Numbered from the stretch's first letter, positions 32,852 to 42,057 are shown. The stretch is 64,000 nucleotides of DNA from RGIG5612 sp045546255 (GCA_045546255.1 JAZQCK010000038.1:1-64000); one strand, 5' to 3'. The notes: generated by a model from the sequence alone, not told the origin. Translations and numbers: made by a program.

Positions 32852-32891
32852 CAAAAAAGTCCCCTCTCAGCAATATCAGCCGAGAGGGGGC
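32852..32891 (-). terminator. Terminator of the OFA-UroD operon
   Basis: On the minus strand CCCCTCTC (32889..32882) pairs with GAGAGGGG (32868..32861), followed by ACTTTTTT. A partial T-tract also exists on the plus strand. Confidence 0.8.
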
Positions 32892-32912
32892 TTTGGAGAG
32901 TTTATGCCCTAT

Positions 32913-33926
32913 TTATTCGTATTGGATTCCGAATTTTTCGGTATTAAACTTGCGGATCTCATCGCGGATCACTTCCAGGGATAACGGGAAGAAACTTGTC
33001 GGATCTCCGTATGTGATACTCGGGATAAAATGTCCTGCCGGTGTATAGGTTTCCAGAACACGCCGTGTCTCTTTGCGGATCTGCTCTTCTGTTGCATCTT
33101 CCGTATCAACCAGAGCGGTCTCGATGCCGCCCATCAGAGCCATGCGTCCGTCCAGTTCTTTCTGGATTGCAAGGATATCATTATCCGGAAGCACGCCCTG
33201 CCACAAGTCGATTCCGATCTCTGCCATATCAGAAACGATCGGCTGAAGGAAACTGTCCGCATGATGGATAACCAGAATATCATGTTCATGCGCATAATCA
33301 TAAAGCTTCTTGTACTGTGGCTTCAGAAACTCTCTCCAGACTTCCGGGCTCATGAACATGCTCTGCTTTGCGCCCCAATCATCATGGGAGAGAATAGCAT
33401 CCGGATGGAATTTTTCTGTCAGGATGCGCAGGTATTCCAGTCGATGATTGCCAATCGCCTCACAAAGATCCATCATGTCATCCGGCTCTAAAAGGAAGTT
33501 CATCAGCGTGTCTTCAAAGCCCATCATGGAGTGAAGCTGCTCGAAAACTCCGGTCGTCATGAATGCCATCGTCATCTTCTGTGTGCGGTCGATCGCATCC
33601 ACTCTTTTTTGGAATTCATCCCAAACGGCCTGATCATTTTCGATCGGTGAAAGATCCGGGATCTCCACCTGGTCACGCCAGCAAGTGATGTCGGTAATTG
33701 CAAGTTTCGTGTGGTCCGGAATTGCTGCGATCTGATCCTCCGGCCAGACTTTCGTTACGCCCCATTTGGTAACAAACGGCTCCATTCCCTTATATGGTGC
33801 GCCGTGCACATAGACGTTCACAGGATCACCTGGCAGCCATTCCACTGCTTCATATTCATTTACAATACGGTCCGGATGTCCGTCTTTTTTAATAGTCTCC
33901 AGAAAATTTTCGCGCGGTGTCAGCAT
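32913..33926 (-). CDS. Uroporphyrinogen decarboxylase-family protein (methyltransferase-like)
   Basis: 337-residue UroD-fold protein. Divergent UroD/MtaA-like segments include MMGFEDTLMNFLLEPDDMMD, SHDDWGAKQSMFMSPEVWRE and IHHADSFLQPIVSDMAEIGI. In anaerobes such proteins usually transfer methyl groups from methoxylated or methylated substrates to corrinoids rather than make haem. There is no corrinoid protein gene nearby. It follows the OFA transporter gene by 18 bases, suggesting the imported acid is its substrate. Confidence 0.8.
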   Translation of the reverse strand: MLTPRENFLETIKKDGHPDRIVNEYEAVEWLPGDPVNVYVHGAPYKGMEPFVTKWGVTKVWPEDQIAAIPDHTKLAITDITCWRDQVEIPDLSPIENDQAVWDEFQKRVDAIDRTQKMTMAFMTTGVFEQLHSMMGFEDTLMNFLLEPDDMMDLCEAIGNHRLEYLRILTEKFHPDAILSHDDWGAKQSMFMSPEVWREFLKPQYKKLYDYAHEHDILVIHHADSFLQPIVSDMAEIGIDLWQGVLPDNDILAIQKELDGRMALMGGIETALVDTEDATEEQIRKETRRVLETYTPAGHFIPSITYGDPTSFFPLSLEVIRDEIRKFNTEKFGIQYE

Positions 33927-33944
33927 GTGAATACCTCTACTTTC

Positions 33945-35249
33945 TTATTTCATCAGTTCCTGTGTGAATTTCTCTGCCTGCTCTTCTGTCATGAAGTCAC
34001 GGTTGTACTCGTGCTCTTTGATGAAGCAGACGATGATAACAACTACGATCGATGCTGCTGCAGCAATGATGTAGGATAATCTTAAGTTTCCGGTTGCGTT
34101 GAGGACCGTACCATTTACGAAGAATCCTAAAGAGGAAACCAGTGCCTGGATCGGGAACAGCACACTGTTCACTTTTGCAAATCCGTGGCGTCCGAAGACT
34201 GCTGCCGGAAGAGATGTTGTAAAGTTTGCAGAACCGCCGAGTGCAACAGCGAACATAACTAAGAAGATAATAACCAGCGGACGTTTTTCCGTAACTTCCA
34301 GTAACAGAGCAACAGCATACCAGATACCGAACATGATCATGGTTTTCTTTGTACCGAGTTTCTGATCCAGTGCGCCGATCAGCCAGGAACCTGCGATACC
34401 GGCGAATGCAAGGATCGTCATGATGCCGACTGCCTCAGCCTGAGTAAATCCAATTTCCTGATTACGAACAACCAGCTGTGTAATAATTACAGTAGATACG
34501 AACTGGAATCCGCCAGAAGCGATGGCAACCAGCCAGAAGGTTTTTCTCTTAAGGAGTTTCTTGACAGTCCATCCACCATCTTCATCGATTGCTTCGTTGA
34601 AATATTCTTTTTCGAACTCTTCGTCAGTAACGTTGTCCGGATTGATGCCTCTTTCCTGCGGAGTGTTTCTGATACAGAGAATACCAACGATTGCAAGAAG
34701 AACGACCAGGATGGCAGGAATGATCACTGCATTAGTAACGCCCATTTTGCTTACAAGCCATGTGATCAGCGGTACGAAGAAACCGGTCGCCATGTTATGT
34801 CCCATTGTCGTGTATCCCATAACGATACCTTTTTTCTTCGGGAACCACTGTGCGACCAGGGCGCCGCCTGCGATGTAGCCTGCGCTCATGCAGCCGATCG
34901 TGCAGATGCAAAGGAAGATTGCATATACTGCAAGACTGCCTGCACGACCCATTCCAAAATAGCCGATACCGCCTAAGATCAGGCAGATGAAAGATGTGAC
35001 TCTAGGTCCGATCTTTCGGTTGACCGCACCCATGACAAAGAAAAAGATGACGCCGACCATTGCTGCAACGGTTCCCATCTGGAGAACACTGCCGGCAGGA
35101 ACGCCAAGTTTTTCTGCGACTGCCGGAGCAACAATATTGGAACTGTCGTTAACCATGCCGGCATAAAACCAGAACATGAGCAGACAGTAAATGATCGTGC
35201 CCCATCCTTTACCAAAGCCAAACAATTCTTTTACTTTTGATTTTTTCAT
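33945..35249 (-). CDS. OFA-family MFS transporter (oxalate/formate antiporter-like)
   Basis: 434 residues and about twelve membrane segments. Landmarks are WGTIIYCLLMFWFYAGMVND, the cytoplasmic signature AQWFPKKKGIVMGYTTMG after TM4, and NTPQERGINPDN before the central loop. OFA proteins carry small carboxylates. A second OFA gene (59230-60663) has the same plan. It heads an operon with the UroD-family gene. Confidence 0.88.
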   Translation of the reverse strand: MKKSKVKELFGFGKGWGTIIYCLLMFWFYAGMVNDSSNIVAPAVAEKLGVPAGSVLQMGTVAAMVGVIFFFVMGAVNRKIGPRVTSFICLILGGIGYFGMGRAGSLAVYAIFLCICTIGCMSAGYIAGGALVAQWFPKKKGIVMGYTTMGHNMATGFFVPLITWLVSKMGVTNAVIIPAILVVLLAIVGILCIRNTPQERGINPDNVTDEEFEKEYFNEAIDEDGGWTVKKLLKRKTFWLVAIASGGFQFVSTVIITQLVVRNQEIGFTQAEAVGIMTILAFAGIAGSWLIGALDQKLGTKKTMIMFGIWYAVALLLEVTEKRPLVIIFLVMFAVALGGSANFTTSLPAAVFGRHGFAKVNSVLFPIQALVSSLGFFVNGTVLNATGNLRLSYIIAAAASIVVVIIVCFIKEHEYNRDFMTEEQAEKFTQELMK

Positions 35250-35339
35250 TTCTCTTACCCCACTAAATCATGTCTAACGATTGTTGATAAAACAAAATTA
35301 TCAAACTTAGCAGGGTGTGTAAAATGAATGGTTGGCGTT

Positions 35340-35364
35340 CTTGGATTCCAAAATGGAATCCAAG
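35340..35364. other. Perfect 11-bp-arm palindrome
   Basis: CTTGGATTCCA-AAA-TGGAATCCAAG lies four bases past the stop of the lipoprotein gene (minus strand). It has no T-tract in that direction, though ATTTTAT follows on the plus strand. It may be an mRNA 3'-end hairpin or a protein site. Confidence 0.6.
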
Positions 35365-35367
35365 ATT

Positions 35368-36138
35368 TTATTCACCAGACATGCTGTAATAAGTAAGATT
35401 CATGCCTTCCATCGTGGTAGAGTTCGCCTCTGCGTCATAGAGGAATCTGAAATCCAGCGAATAGCACATCATCGTCTCGCCTTGCGGAACCATACGGTCA
35501 TAGCTTATTTCGATGATCGTACCGGCCACGGAGTCAGAAGATACGCGAAGATCCGCATACGGATTTCCAAGTTTTTCAATCACGTCCTCCATCGGCGTGC
35601 CGTATGTCAAACCTTCATAGCTGTAGGGAATCGTAAACTCCGCTATTCCACCGGAAAATCCATAAACCGGAAACTCTGCAATCGGTGCCGGCTGGTCAGA
35701 CGGGTTTCTCATCAAAGAAAGTATCGCTTGTTTTCCGTCTCTGTGTAAGGTGACGCCAAAACTCGCTTGTGGGTCAACAGTGTCACCTGGCTTTTCCACG
35801 TCAAAGCCAAGCGTTTCGAGATCTTTGACCTTGGTCTCTCCGACCTTGATCGAAATTCCGTCAATTTCCACTTCGTTGCTGAAATCCTTTTCCGGCCTAT
35901 CTTCTCCGAAATCCCAATAGCAAGTCTGATAACTTTCATCGGAATCATCGATGTATCGCTCCGCACCCGAGGTATCAACATTTGCTTCGATATATGCAAT
36001 GGCACTCTCGAGGTCTTCGTGAAGTTTGGCCGGATCTGCCGGCACAGAAGATTCGACCTCGATCGGCGAGATATCGCCGCATGCGCACATGCAAAGTGCA
36101 AGTGCCAGTATCATAAAAATCGCTGCAAGTTTTTTCAT
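35368..36138 (-). CDS. Lipoprotein of unknown function
   Basis: 256 residues. The signal peptide MKKLAAIFMILALALCMCAC ends at a lipobox Cys (about residue 20), so the protein is anchored outside the membrane. The mature part is acidic and has a paired pattern (VGETKVKDLETLGFDVEKPG, and YGTPMEDVIEKLGNPYADLR) reminiscent of two short SmpA/BLIP-like repeats. AAAGGAG before the ATG at 36138 sets the start. It lies between the OFA and OYE genes on the same strand with gaps of more than 100 bases, so it is probably independent. Confidence 0.75.
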   Translation of the reverse strand: MKKLAAIFMILALALCMCACGDISPIEVESSVPADPAKLHEDLESAIAYIEANVDTSGAERYIDDSDESYQTCYWDFGEDRPEKDFSNEVEIDGISIKVGETKVKDLETLGFDVEKPGDTVDPQASFGVTLHRDGKQAILSLMRNPSDQPAPIAEFPVYGFSGGIAEFTIPYSYEGLTYGTPMEDVIEKLGNPYADLRVSSDSVAGTIIEISYDRMVPQGETMMCYSLDFRFLYDAEANSTTMEGMNLTYYSMSGE

Positions 36139-36297
36139 ATTCGTCTCCTTTGATGTCAAAGTATTAGTTTCATATTTTGTATTATTATACCATGCGCTTG
36201 TGCAAATTATGAAGTGGCTGCAGAAAAGAGGCGGAGCGCACGCCCTGCCTCTTTAACCCCTCTCCTTTTTGCCCAGTTATGGAAAGTGATTCGTAAC

Positions 36298-38316
36298 TTA
36301 TTCTTTAATAAAAGCGATGGACTCGTCACTTGCGCCAACCTTAAGCGCAGCAATGTAGCCGGTTCTTGTACACTGATCAACTTTACCAGGTTTGATTGCA
36401 TCACCGATGACATAAACTTTTGCATCGCCGGCAGCTTCCTTCAGATCAGAGTAATCTACACTCTTCATACCGAGTGCATAAACAACGGTATCTGCTTCGA
36501 GTTCCTGAACGCCGTTTTCATTTTCGATCTTGACACTGTGATCCGTGATCTCAAGGCACTTCGTCTTCGGAAGCATCACCATGTTATTCTTTTCCATCTC
36601 CCAGATCAAAGCCTCTCTGTACATACCGAAGGACTCGTTTGCAATGCGGTCAAGCATTTCAACAACCGTGACTTCATGGCCTGTCTTTTGCAGGAACAGA
36701 CCTGTCTCGCAGCCAACCAGACCGCCGCCGATCATGACAACTTTCTTGCCGACTTCACAGGTGCCGTCATAGATTTCCATTGCCTGATGAGCATTCTCGA
36801 TTCCCTGAATCGGCGGGCATGCGGGCTTAGAGCCGGTTGCGATGATGATCTCATCTGCCTGGAATTCACGGATGAAGTCCGGTGTTGCTTCTGTATTTAA
36901 GCAAATTTCGGCATCCGTTTCTTTCAGCTCTCTGATCAGCGTATCCTTGAAATTACGAAGATCCGGTTTATCAATATCAACATCGGTGAAGTATAAAAGT
37001 CCGCCGAGTTTATCTGTCTTTTCAACCAGTGTTACTTTATGTCCTCTTCTAGATGCCGTAAGTGCTGCCTGAATGCCGGCGATTCCGCCGCCGATCACGA
37101 GCACTTTTTGGGATCCTTTTTCAGCAGGCGGAAGCTGCTCCGGATCAAACGGAAGATGTGCCATCGGGTTGATCGTACAGTAACCAACATAAACGGAAAG
37201 CTCTTCACTGTTGAACGGAAGATCTGTGTAACCTTCTTCCGGTGAACCCGGGAAGCATTTGTAGCATCTTAAGCATCTGTGGATCTGGTCCTCTTTTCCG
37301 TCCATACATTTCTGAACGAAATTCGGATCTGCGAGCATCTGTCTGCCCAGGATAACGAAGTCGATCTTTCCATCAGCGATTGCCTTGTCTGCCTGCTCCG
37401 GAGAGTTGATACCGCCAACAGCACCAACCGGCAGGGAGGTATAAGTCTTAACAATTGCAGCCGGTTCAATATTCAGGCCATGCTCATGGAACATGCTGGA
37501 TTCCGTACCGGATTTAACAGACTCTTCATAGATACCGCAAGTGATATGAACAGACGTCAGATACGGCTCAACCATCTTGATGAATTCACCGGTCTCCTGC
37601 GGAGTGATTCCGCCTGGCTGATGATCGGTTCCATCAATACGAAGCTCGATCAGGAAATCAGGGCCGACTGCCTCTCTGACTGCTTGAATGATCTGCTTCG
37701 GGAAACGTGCGCGGTTTTCAAGGGAGCCACCATACTCATCCGTTCTCTGGTTGATCAACGGTGAGAGGAACTGTGTAAAGAGGAATCCATGTCCGCCATG
37801 AAGAAGCACGCCGTCGAAGCCGGCTTTCTGCATGTAAGTTGCAGCAACTGCAAACTCATTTGCAACGCGGTCCATATCCTCTTTTGTCATTGGTCTTGAA
37901 GTGAAGCCTGCATAGTTGGTCGTTGCACACGGACCGATAACTTCCTGCTCCGGAGAGAACGGAACTTTCTCTCTTCCCGGATGAGCAAGCTCTGCAAGTG
38001 CGATGCAATCATGCGCCTTGATCCTGTCCGCATAAGTCTTGATCGCATTAAAGGTTTCCATATCCTCTTCCGGTTTCGCAAAATCAAATTTGCGGAAGCC
38101 CGGGATACGGTCAGCATCTGTAAAGTTGACGTCAGTTTCGCCCAGGATAACGCAGGCATTTCCGCCTTTTGCCGGGCCTTCCAGCTTACGGTAGGAAACT
38201 TCCGCAGCTTCCGGATTTAAGGCGATCAGACTGAATGCCATTGGAGAACTGACGACGCGGTTTTTGTAAACTTTATTCCCTACTTTCATAGGGCTCAGTA
38301 AGTGTTCAAATTTCAT
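36298..38316 (-). CDS. OYE-family NADH:flavin oxidoreductase (2,4-dienoyl-CoA reductase/BaiCD-like)
   Basis: 672-residue three-domain flavoprotein. Residues 1-360 form an FMN barrel (VSSPMAFS, HGGHGFLFTQFLSP, GGSLENRARF). A [4Fe-4S] cluster site follows (CLRCYKC, then a further Cys in YVGYC). The C-terminal FAD/NAD(P) domains carry VLVIGGGIAGIQAA and VVMIGGGLVGCE. Relatives reduce enoates, including 2,4-dienoyl-CoA, bile acid intermediates and cinnamates. The LysR gene at 38468 diverges from it and probably controls it. Confidence 0.88.
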   Translation of the reverse strand: MKFEHLLSPMKVGNKVYKNRVVSSPMAFSLIALNPEAAEVSYRKLEGPAKGGNACVILGETDVNFTDADRIPGFRKFDFAKPEEDMETFNAIKTYADRIKAHDCIALAELAHPGREKVPFSPEQEVIGPCATTNYAGFTSRPMTKEDMDRVANEFAVAATYMQKAGFDGVLLHGGHGFLFTQFLSPLINQRTDEYGGSLENRARFPKQIIQAVREAVGPDFLIELRIDGTDHQPGGITPQETGEFIKMVEPYLTSVHITCGIYEESVKSGTESSMFHEHGLNIEPAAIVKTYTSLPVGAVGGINSPEQADKAIADGKIDFVILGRQMLADPNFVQKCMDGKEDQIHRCLRCYKCFPGSPEEGYTDLPFNSEELSVYVGYCTINPMAHLPFDPEQLPPAEKGSQKVLVIGGGIAGIQAALTASRRGHKVTLVEKTDKLGGLLYFTDVDIDKPDLRNFKDTLIRELKETDAEICLNTEATPDFIREFQADEIIIATGSKPACPPIQGIENAHQAMEIYDGTCEVGKKVVMIGGGLVGCETGLFLQKTGHEVTVVEMLDRIANESFGMYREALIWEMEKNNMVMLPKTKCLEITDHSVKIENENGVQELEADTVVYALGMKSVDYSDLKEAAGDAKVYVIGDAIKPGKVDQCTRTGYIAALKVGASDESIAFIKE

Positions 38317-38420
38317 TTTTCTTCTCCTTCCAACAAGAATCTTTATATAAAATAATAAACCTCATTCTTATTTTATTACTTATTAATTGTAGAGAGAAAT
38401 TGATAATATTTTCAAGATTG

Positions 38421-38435
38421 ATAAATATTATTTAT
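38421..38435. promoter_or_regulatory. LysR-type operator candidate
   Basis: ATAAATA-T-TATTTAT is a perfect 7-1-7 palindrome in the 151-base gap between the divergent OYE and LysR genes. It lies 33 bases before the LysR start and fits the T-N11-A pattern of LysR sites. The region is very AT-rich, which raises the chance of coincidence. Confidence 0.45.
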
Positions 38436-38467
38436 TAATATATGATAGGGAAGAAGGGAGATGTATT

Positions 38468-39376
38468 ATGACAAGCAGTCAGCTGAATCTTTTTTTAGTC
38501 GTTGCAAAGCATTTGAATTTTTCCGCTGCAGCCAAGGAGCTGTACATGACACAGCCGGCCGTAAGCCACCAGATTGTTGCCCTCGAGAAGGAGCTGGGAA
38601 CCAAGCTCTTTCAACGCAGCACGCGAAAGATCCAGTTAACGCACAGCGGCGAATTGTTTTTAGAGGATGCGAAGCGGATCCTGGATTTGGAAGATGCAGC
38701 GAAGGAACGGATCCTTCTTTCCAAAAGCTCCGGCGACCTTTCGCTTTCCATCTGCTATCTTTTAGACCCCTGCCATTCCTTTCTTCCCAAACTCTGCGTC
38801 AAAATGCAGGAACAATTCCCTCAGGTCAAAATTCAGCTTCAGCGCATGGACGCCAGGAATCTAGATACCTCGATGGATCAGAACCTTTATGATATGTATT
38901 TCTCTCTATCGCGGGATCTTGGAAACCATCCCGAATATGCAAAAAAGGATATCCTTGACGATACCCTTTGTTTGATCTGTCCGGAAAACCATCCCTGCTC
39001 CCGACTCACAAAAATCGATTATAATAAGCTCTCTTCTGAGCGCGTCTTTATGATGGATCCGGAAAACGCTTTGTTTATGCATCGTCAGATCCTTCAGCTT
39101 TGCCGCTCGATCAACTTTGTTCCACAGCGGATTTCTTACTGTTCCTCCTTAGAGGAAGTTCTGTTTCAGGTGGAATCGGGCCTTGGAGTAGCGATCCTTC
39201 CGATGCGTAGCTGCTCCCACACGGCGCATTCTATCAGTTACATTCCACTGTCCGGCAATTCTTCACAGATGAAGCTCGGTGTTGCCTGGCTTTTAAACTC
39301 AGACAACCCCGCCATCGAATGGATGCTCGAGATCCTGGAACAGTCCCAGCAGGAACACCCTGAGTGGTTTCGCTAA
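38468..39376 (+). CDS. LysR-family transcription regulator
   Basis: 302 residues. The N-terminal helix-turn-helix is LNFSAAAKELYMTQPAVSHQ followed by ALEKELGTKLFQRS. The effector-binding domain ends in GVAWLLNSDNPAIEWMLEIL. The ribosome site AAGGGAG precedes ATG by 8 bases. It is divergent from the OYE-family gene, the classical arrangement for a LysR regulator and its target. It converges with the membrane-protein gene at 39393. Confidence 0.9.
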   Translation: MTSSQLNLFLVVAKHLNFSAAAKELYMTQPAVSHQIVALEKELGTKLFQRSTRKIQLTHSGELFLEDAKRILDLEDAAKERILLSKSSGDLSLSICYLLDPCHSFLPKLCVKMQEQFPQVKIQLQRMDARNLDTSMDQNLYDMYFSLSRDLGNHPEYAKKDILDDTLCLICPENHPCSRLTKIDYNKLSSERVFMMDPENALFMHRQILQLCRSINFVPQRISYCSSLEEVLFQVESGLGVAILPMRSCSHTAHSISYIPLSGNSSQMKLGVAWLLNSDNPAIEWMLEILEQSQQEHPEWFR

Positions 39377-39392
39377 GCGCCCTCTCGCCGCA

Positions 39393-40061
39393 TCAAATAA
39401 TTCCAAGCGGAATCAGGACGACCAACAGAACTGCGACCAGAACCCACTCAGTAATCAGGAATGCTTTTCTCTTCTTCGGCTTCATGTCCGGCACATAGTT
39501 TGCGGCCAGGAAGAACGGAATATAAGTTGTGATAAATACCGGCAGCACGCCCCACCATTTATAAACCCAGATGAAGGAGTGGTTGCTGGTTCCCGCAAGG
39601 AAAGATTCCACCAGCGCAAAGAGGAGTGCCATACCGATGGCGCCGGCCAGTTTGCAGCTGATTCCGCCTTTTCCATTTTTCGACAGATACCTCTTCGTTC
39701 TGTCCTTCGGCAGCATCTTGAAGGAGATGATCCCTGCAAGTGAAAACATCATGGAAAGTTCCCAGCAGACACCAATCAGCAAAATAAACGTGGTCGATGC
39801 GTTAGAAACAGACCAGAGCGGATAACCAAAGATGTGTCCGATCACAGCGTTTGCGATTTCGTACAGCCAGTGCACTCCGTAAAGCGCAAGCCCGGCATAA
39901 ACCGCCTCATAATTTTTCTTATTGATTTCGGACCAGTAAACGTAAAATACAACAGCGAGTATAAAGATAAACGTCCAGTTAAAGTTTTCAGTGCTTCTTA
40001 CAATAATGCTGTCCACAAGGCTCATCGCCTCCTGTGAACCGTCACCCCAAAATACAAACAT
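39393..40061 (-). CDS. Polytopic membrane protein of unknown function
   Basis: 222 residues with about six membrane segments. Conserved-looking features are YVYWSEINKKNYEAVYAGLA, LYGVHWLYEIANAVIGHIFG and LVESFLAGTSNHSFIWVYKWW. GAGGTG precedes ATG. I have no family name for it. The long gap to the ZIP gene (40062-40372) carries its promoter region (TATAAT on the minus strand near 40179) and the ZIP promoter and operator, nothing else. Confidence 0.65.
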   Translation of the reverse strand: MFVFWGDGSQEAMSLVDSIIVRSTENFNWTFIFILAVVFYVYWSEINKKNYEAVYAGLALYGVHWLYEIANAVIGHIFGYPLWSVSNASTTFILLIGVCWELSMMFSLAGIISFKMLPKDRTKRYLSKNGKGGISCKLAGAIGMALLFALVESFLAGTSNHSFIWVYKWWGVLPVFITTYIPFFLAANYVPDMKPKKRKAFLITEWVLVAVLLVVLIPLGII

Positions 40062-40254
40062 GACTACACCTCTTCTCTTTCCTATCCTTCAGGAGACAAA
40101 AGCTTAGCCTCCCATTATCCCTAACTGTAACGATATGTGATTCGCGCCCTCCTTGTAAGTCCGTTTTACGTGGTTATTATAGCACGGGTGACTCGTTGGG
40201 AATATAGGCTGAAAAGAAGAAACTCTAAGAAATACCAGATTCATAATCCTACAC

Positions 40255-40302
40255 TTGATTAATTTATAAGTAGGAATATAATAGTAGTTAGCACTTGCTA
40301 AC
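40255..40302 (+). promoter_or_regulatory. Promoter and palindromic operator of the ZIP gene
   Basis: TTGATT (40255-40260) and TATAAT (40277-40282) are 16 bases apart. Directly downstream GTTAGCA-CT-TGCTAAC (40287-40302) is a perfect 7-2-7 palindrome that covers the predicted start site near 40289. The position suits a metal-responsive repressor of the DtxR/MntR or Zur kind. Confidence 0.65.
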
Positions 40303-40312
40303 TTATGATCAA

Positions 40313-40366
40313 AAACGATTAATTAGAGAAGAATACGAAAAACGATTTATTAGGGAAGGATATGAA
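40313..40366 (+). repeat. Imperfect tandem duplication in the ZIP leader
   Basis: AAACGATTAATTAGAGAAG (from 40313) and AAACGATTTATTAGGGAAG (from 40340) are neighbouring copies of a 27-bp unit, differing at a few positions. The second copy supplies the AAGGA ribosome site of the ZIP gene. Confidence 0.8.
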
Positions 40367-40372
40367 AATAAA

Positions 40373-41152
40373 ATGAAAACGATCATACTGGGACTTCTGA
40401 TTCCATTTATTGGAACAGCAGCAGGAGCAGCCTGCGTGTTCATTTTAAAGAAAGATTTGAAAGTCGGTGTGCAAAGGGCGCTCACCGGATTTGCTGCCGG
40501 CGTCATGGTCGCCGCATCTATCTGGAGCCTGATCGTTCCTGCGATTGAACAATCCGCTCCGATGGGACGTTTCGCTTTTGTCCCTGCATTTATAGGCTTT
40601 TGGCTGGGCATCGGTTTCCTTCTTTTGCTCGACCATGTGATCCCGCATCTGCATGCACGCGTTAATCAGGCGGAGGGGCCGAAAAGCCGGCTGCAGCGGA
40701 CAACGATGATGGTGCTTGCCGTGACGCTGCACAACATTCCGGAAGGAATGGCCGTCGGAGTCGTCTATGCAGGATTAGTAAGCGGTTCTGCCAACATCAC
40801 AGCCGGCGGCGCTTTAGCGCTCGCTCTCGGTATCGCCATCCAAAATTTCCCGGAAGGCGCAATCATTTCCATGCCGCTCTATGCCGAAGGAAAAAGCAAA
40901 GCAAAGTGCTTTGGGCTCGGAGTTCTTTCCGGCGCAGTGGAACCTGTCTTTGGCGCGCTGACAGTCGCAATCGCCGGCCTTGTCGTACCGGCGATGCCTT
41001 ACCTTCTTTCCTTTGCAGCCGGAGCTATGCTCTATGTTGTAGTGGAAGAATTGATCCCTGAGATGTCCGCTGGAAAACATTCCAACATCGGCGTCATTTC
41101 ATTCGCGGTCGGCTTCAGCATCATGATGGCGCTCGATGTCGCGCTGGGATGA
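40373..41152 (+). CDS. ZIP-family metal transporter
   Basis: 259-residue importer with about eight membrane segments. HNIPEGMAVGVVYAG (TM4) and IQNFPEGAIISMPL (TM5) form the binuclear metal site of bacterial ZIPs (ZupT type, zinc with broad specificity). EELIPEMSAGKHSNIG is the TM7-8 loop. I start at ATG 40373, 12 bases after AAGGA; a TTG 26 codons upstream would add a peptide encoded by the tandem duplication and lies inside the operator. Probably metal-repressed through the palindrome at 40287. Confidence 0.88.
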   Translation: MKTIILGLLIPFIGTAAGAACVFILKKDLKVGVQRALTGFAAGVMVAASIWSLIVPAIEQSAPMGRFAFVPAFIGFWLGIGFLLLLDHVIPHLHARVNQAEGPKSRLQRTTMMVLAVTLHNIPEGMAVGVVYAGLVSGSANITAGGALALALGIAIQNFPEGAIISMPLYAEGKSKAKCFGLGVLSGAVEPVFGALTVAIAGLVVPAMPYLLSFAAGAMLYVVVEELIPEMSAGKHSNIGVISFAVGFSIMMALDVALG

Positions 41153-41182
41153 TGATTATTGTATGATTCTTTGCTCCGAAAG

Positions 41183-41707
41183 TCACACTTCAATTTCAAA
41201 CAGCTCAAAGTCCTGCCAGCCTACATCCTCATAAAACATCGATAAGGTTTCCACGTAGGAAAAGCCAAGTTCAGGATAGAGCCGCTCCGCCGGAAGGTTT
41301 CCTTTCAGTACATCTAATCGGACAGTTTTCATTTTGCTTTCTTTGGCCATCTCCAGCACAAAGCGCACCATTTCTTTTGCTAGTCCTTTTCTAAAATGAT
41401 CAGGGTGCACGCCCAGCATATGAATCACAAGGAGTTCTTCCGGAAGCGCTTTGATCTTCCAGTGTGCTTTTTCATATTCCTCATTAAACTTATGATTTAC
41501 AACCATTGTTGCAGCAATTTCGCCCTGCAGCATTCCACAGAACAGACAGCCGGCTTCGATTTCGTTCTGAAGCTCTTTCGGGTCCGGATAAATATCTTTC
41601 TGCCATCCCGGACGATACTCCGACTTCTGGATTGCATCAATCAGGGAATGATAAAAGAGTCTGACCCTCGGATAGTCCTCCGGCTTTGCTATAACAATAT
41701 CCATCAT
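41183..41707 (-). CDS. GNAT-family N-acetyltransferase
   Basis: 174 residues. The acetyl-CoA pyrophosphate loop is HPDHFRKGLAKEMVRFVLEM (R-x-x-G-x-A type), preceded by VIHMLGV and followed by LDVLKGNLPAERLYPELGF. The start ATG overlaps the stop of the TIGR04076 gene (ATGA), so the two are translated together. The acceptor is unknown. Confidence 0.85.
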   Translation of the reverse strand: MMDIVIAKPEDYPRVRLFYHSLIDAIQKSEYRPGWQKDIYPDPKELQNEIEAGCLFCGMLQGEIAATMVVNHKFNEEYEKAHWKIKALPEELLVIHMLGVHPDHFRKGLAKEMVRFVLEMAKESKMKTVRLDVLKGNLPAERLYPELGFSYVETLSMFYEDVGWQDFELFEIEV

Positions 41708-42018
41708 TTGGCATCTTCCTCCATCGTCTCCAACAGAAAGCTGACCGGGCGAAAGCCGTCGTTGCAGGAAAGCATGGCAGACTTTTCGTTTTTCATCCAG
41801 CCGTCATACAGCCCTTCCGCACCATGCGAGAGCGCCATTACAAACGGCGAAAGCGTATCCCACGCGCTGTCGCAGAAGCCATCCGGCTTTTCCCAACCGT
41901 TTGCGATGAAGACCATTCCCTCTTTCATGTCGCAGGGATTTTCCTGCGGGCTTTCATACTTTTCTATCAGGTCCTGATAGCAGGCCTTTTTCATAACAGT
42001 AATGCGCACTTTTTTCAT
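41704..42018 (-). CDS. TIGR04076-family protein
   Basis: 104 residues. VRITVMKKACYQDLIEKY at the start, then GWEKPDGFCDSAWDTLSPFV and GWMKNEKSAMLSCNDGFRPV are the hallmarks of the family, including three spaced Cys. No biochemical role is known. It is translationally coupled to the downstream acetyltransferase and lies 39 bases after the DUF3990 gene, so all three may form one minus-strand operon. Confidence 0.87.
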   Translation of the reverse strand: MKKVRITVMKKACYQDLIEKYESPQENPCDMKEGMVFIANGWEKPDGFCDSAWDTLSPFVMALSHGAEGLYDGWMKNEKSAMLSCNDGFRPVSFLLETMEEDAK

Positions 42019-42057
42019 ATCATTTTCCTTTTGAGCAAATCGCCGGAACGAATGGCA

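Noticed and set aside
40295..40372. TTG start extending the ZIP transporter by 26 residues
   Set aside because: It lies inside the operator at the predicted transcription start, has no ribosome site, and the extension is encoded by the leader duplication.
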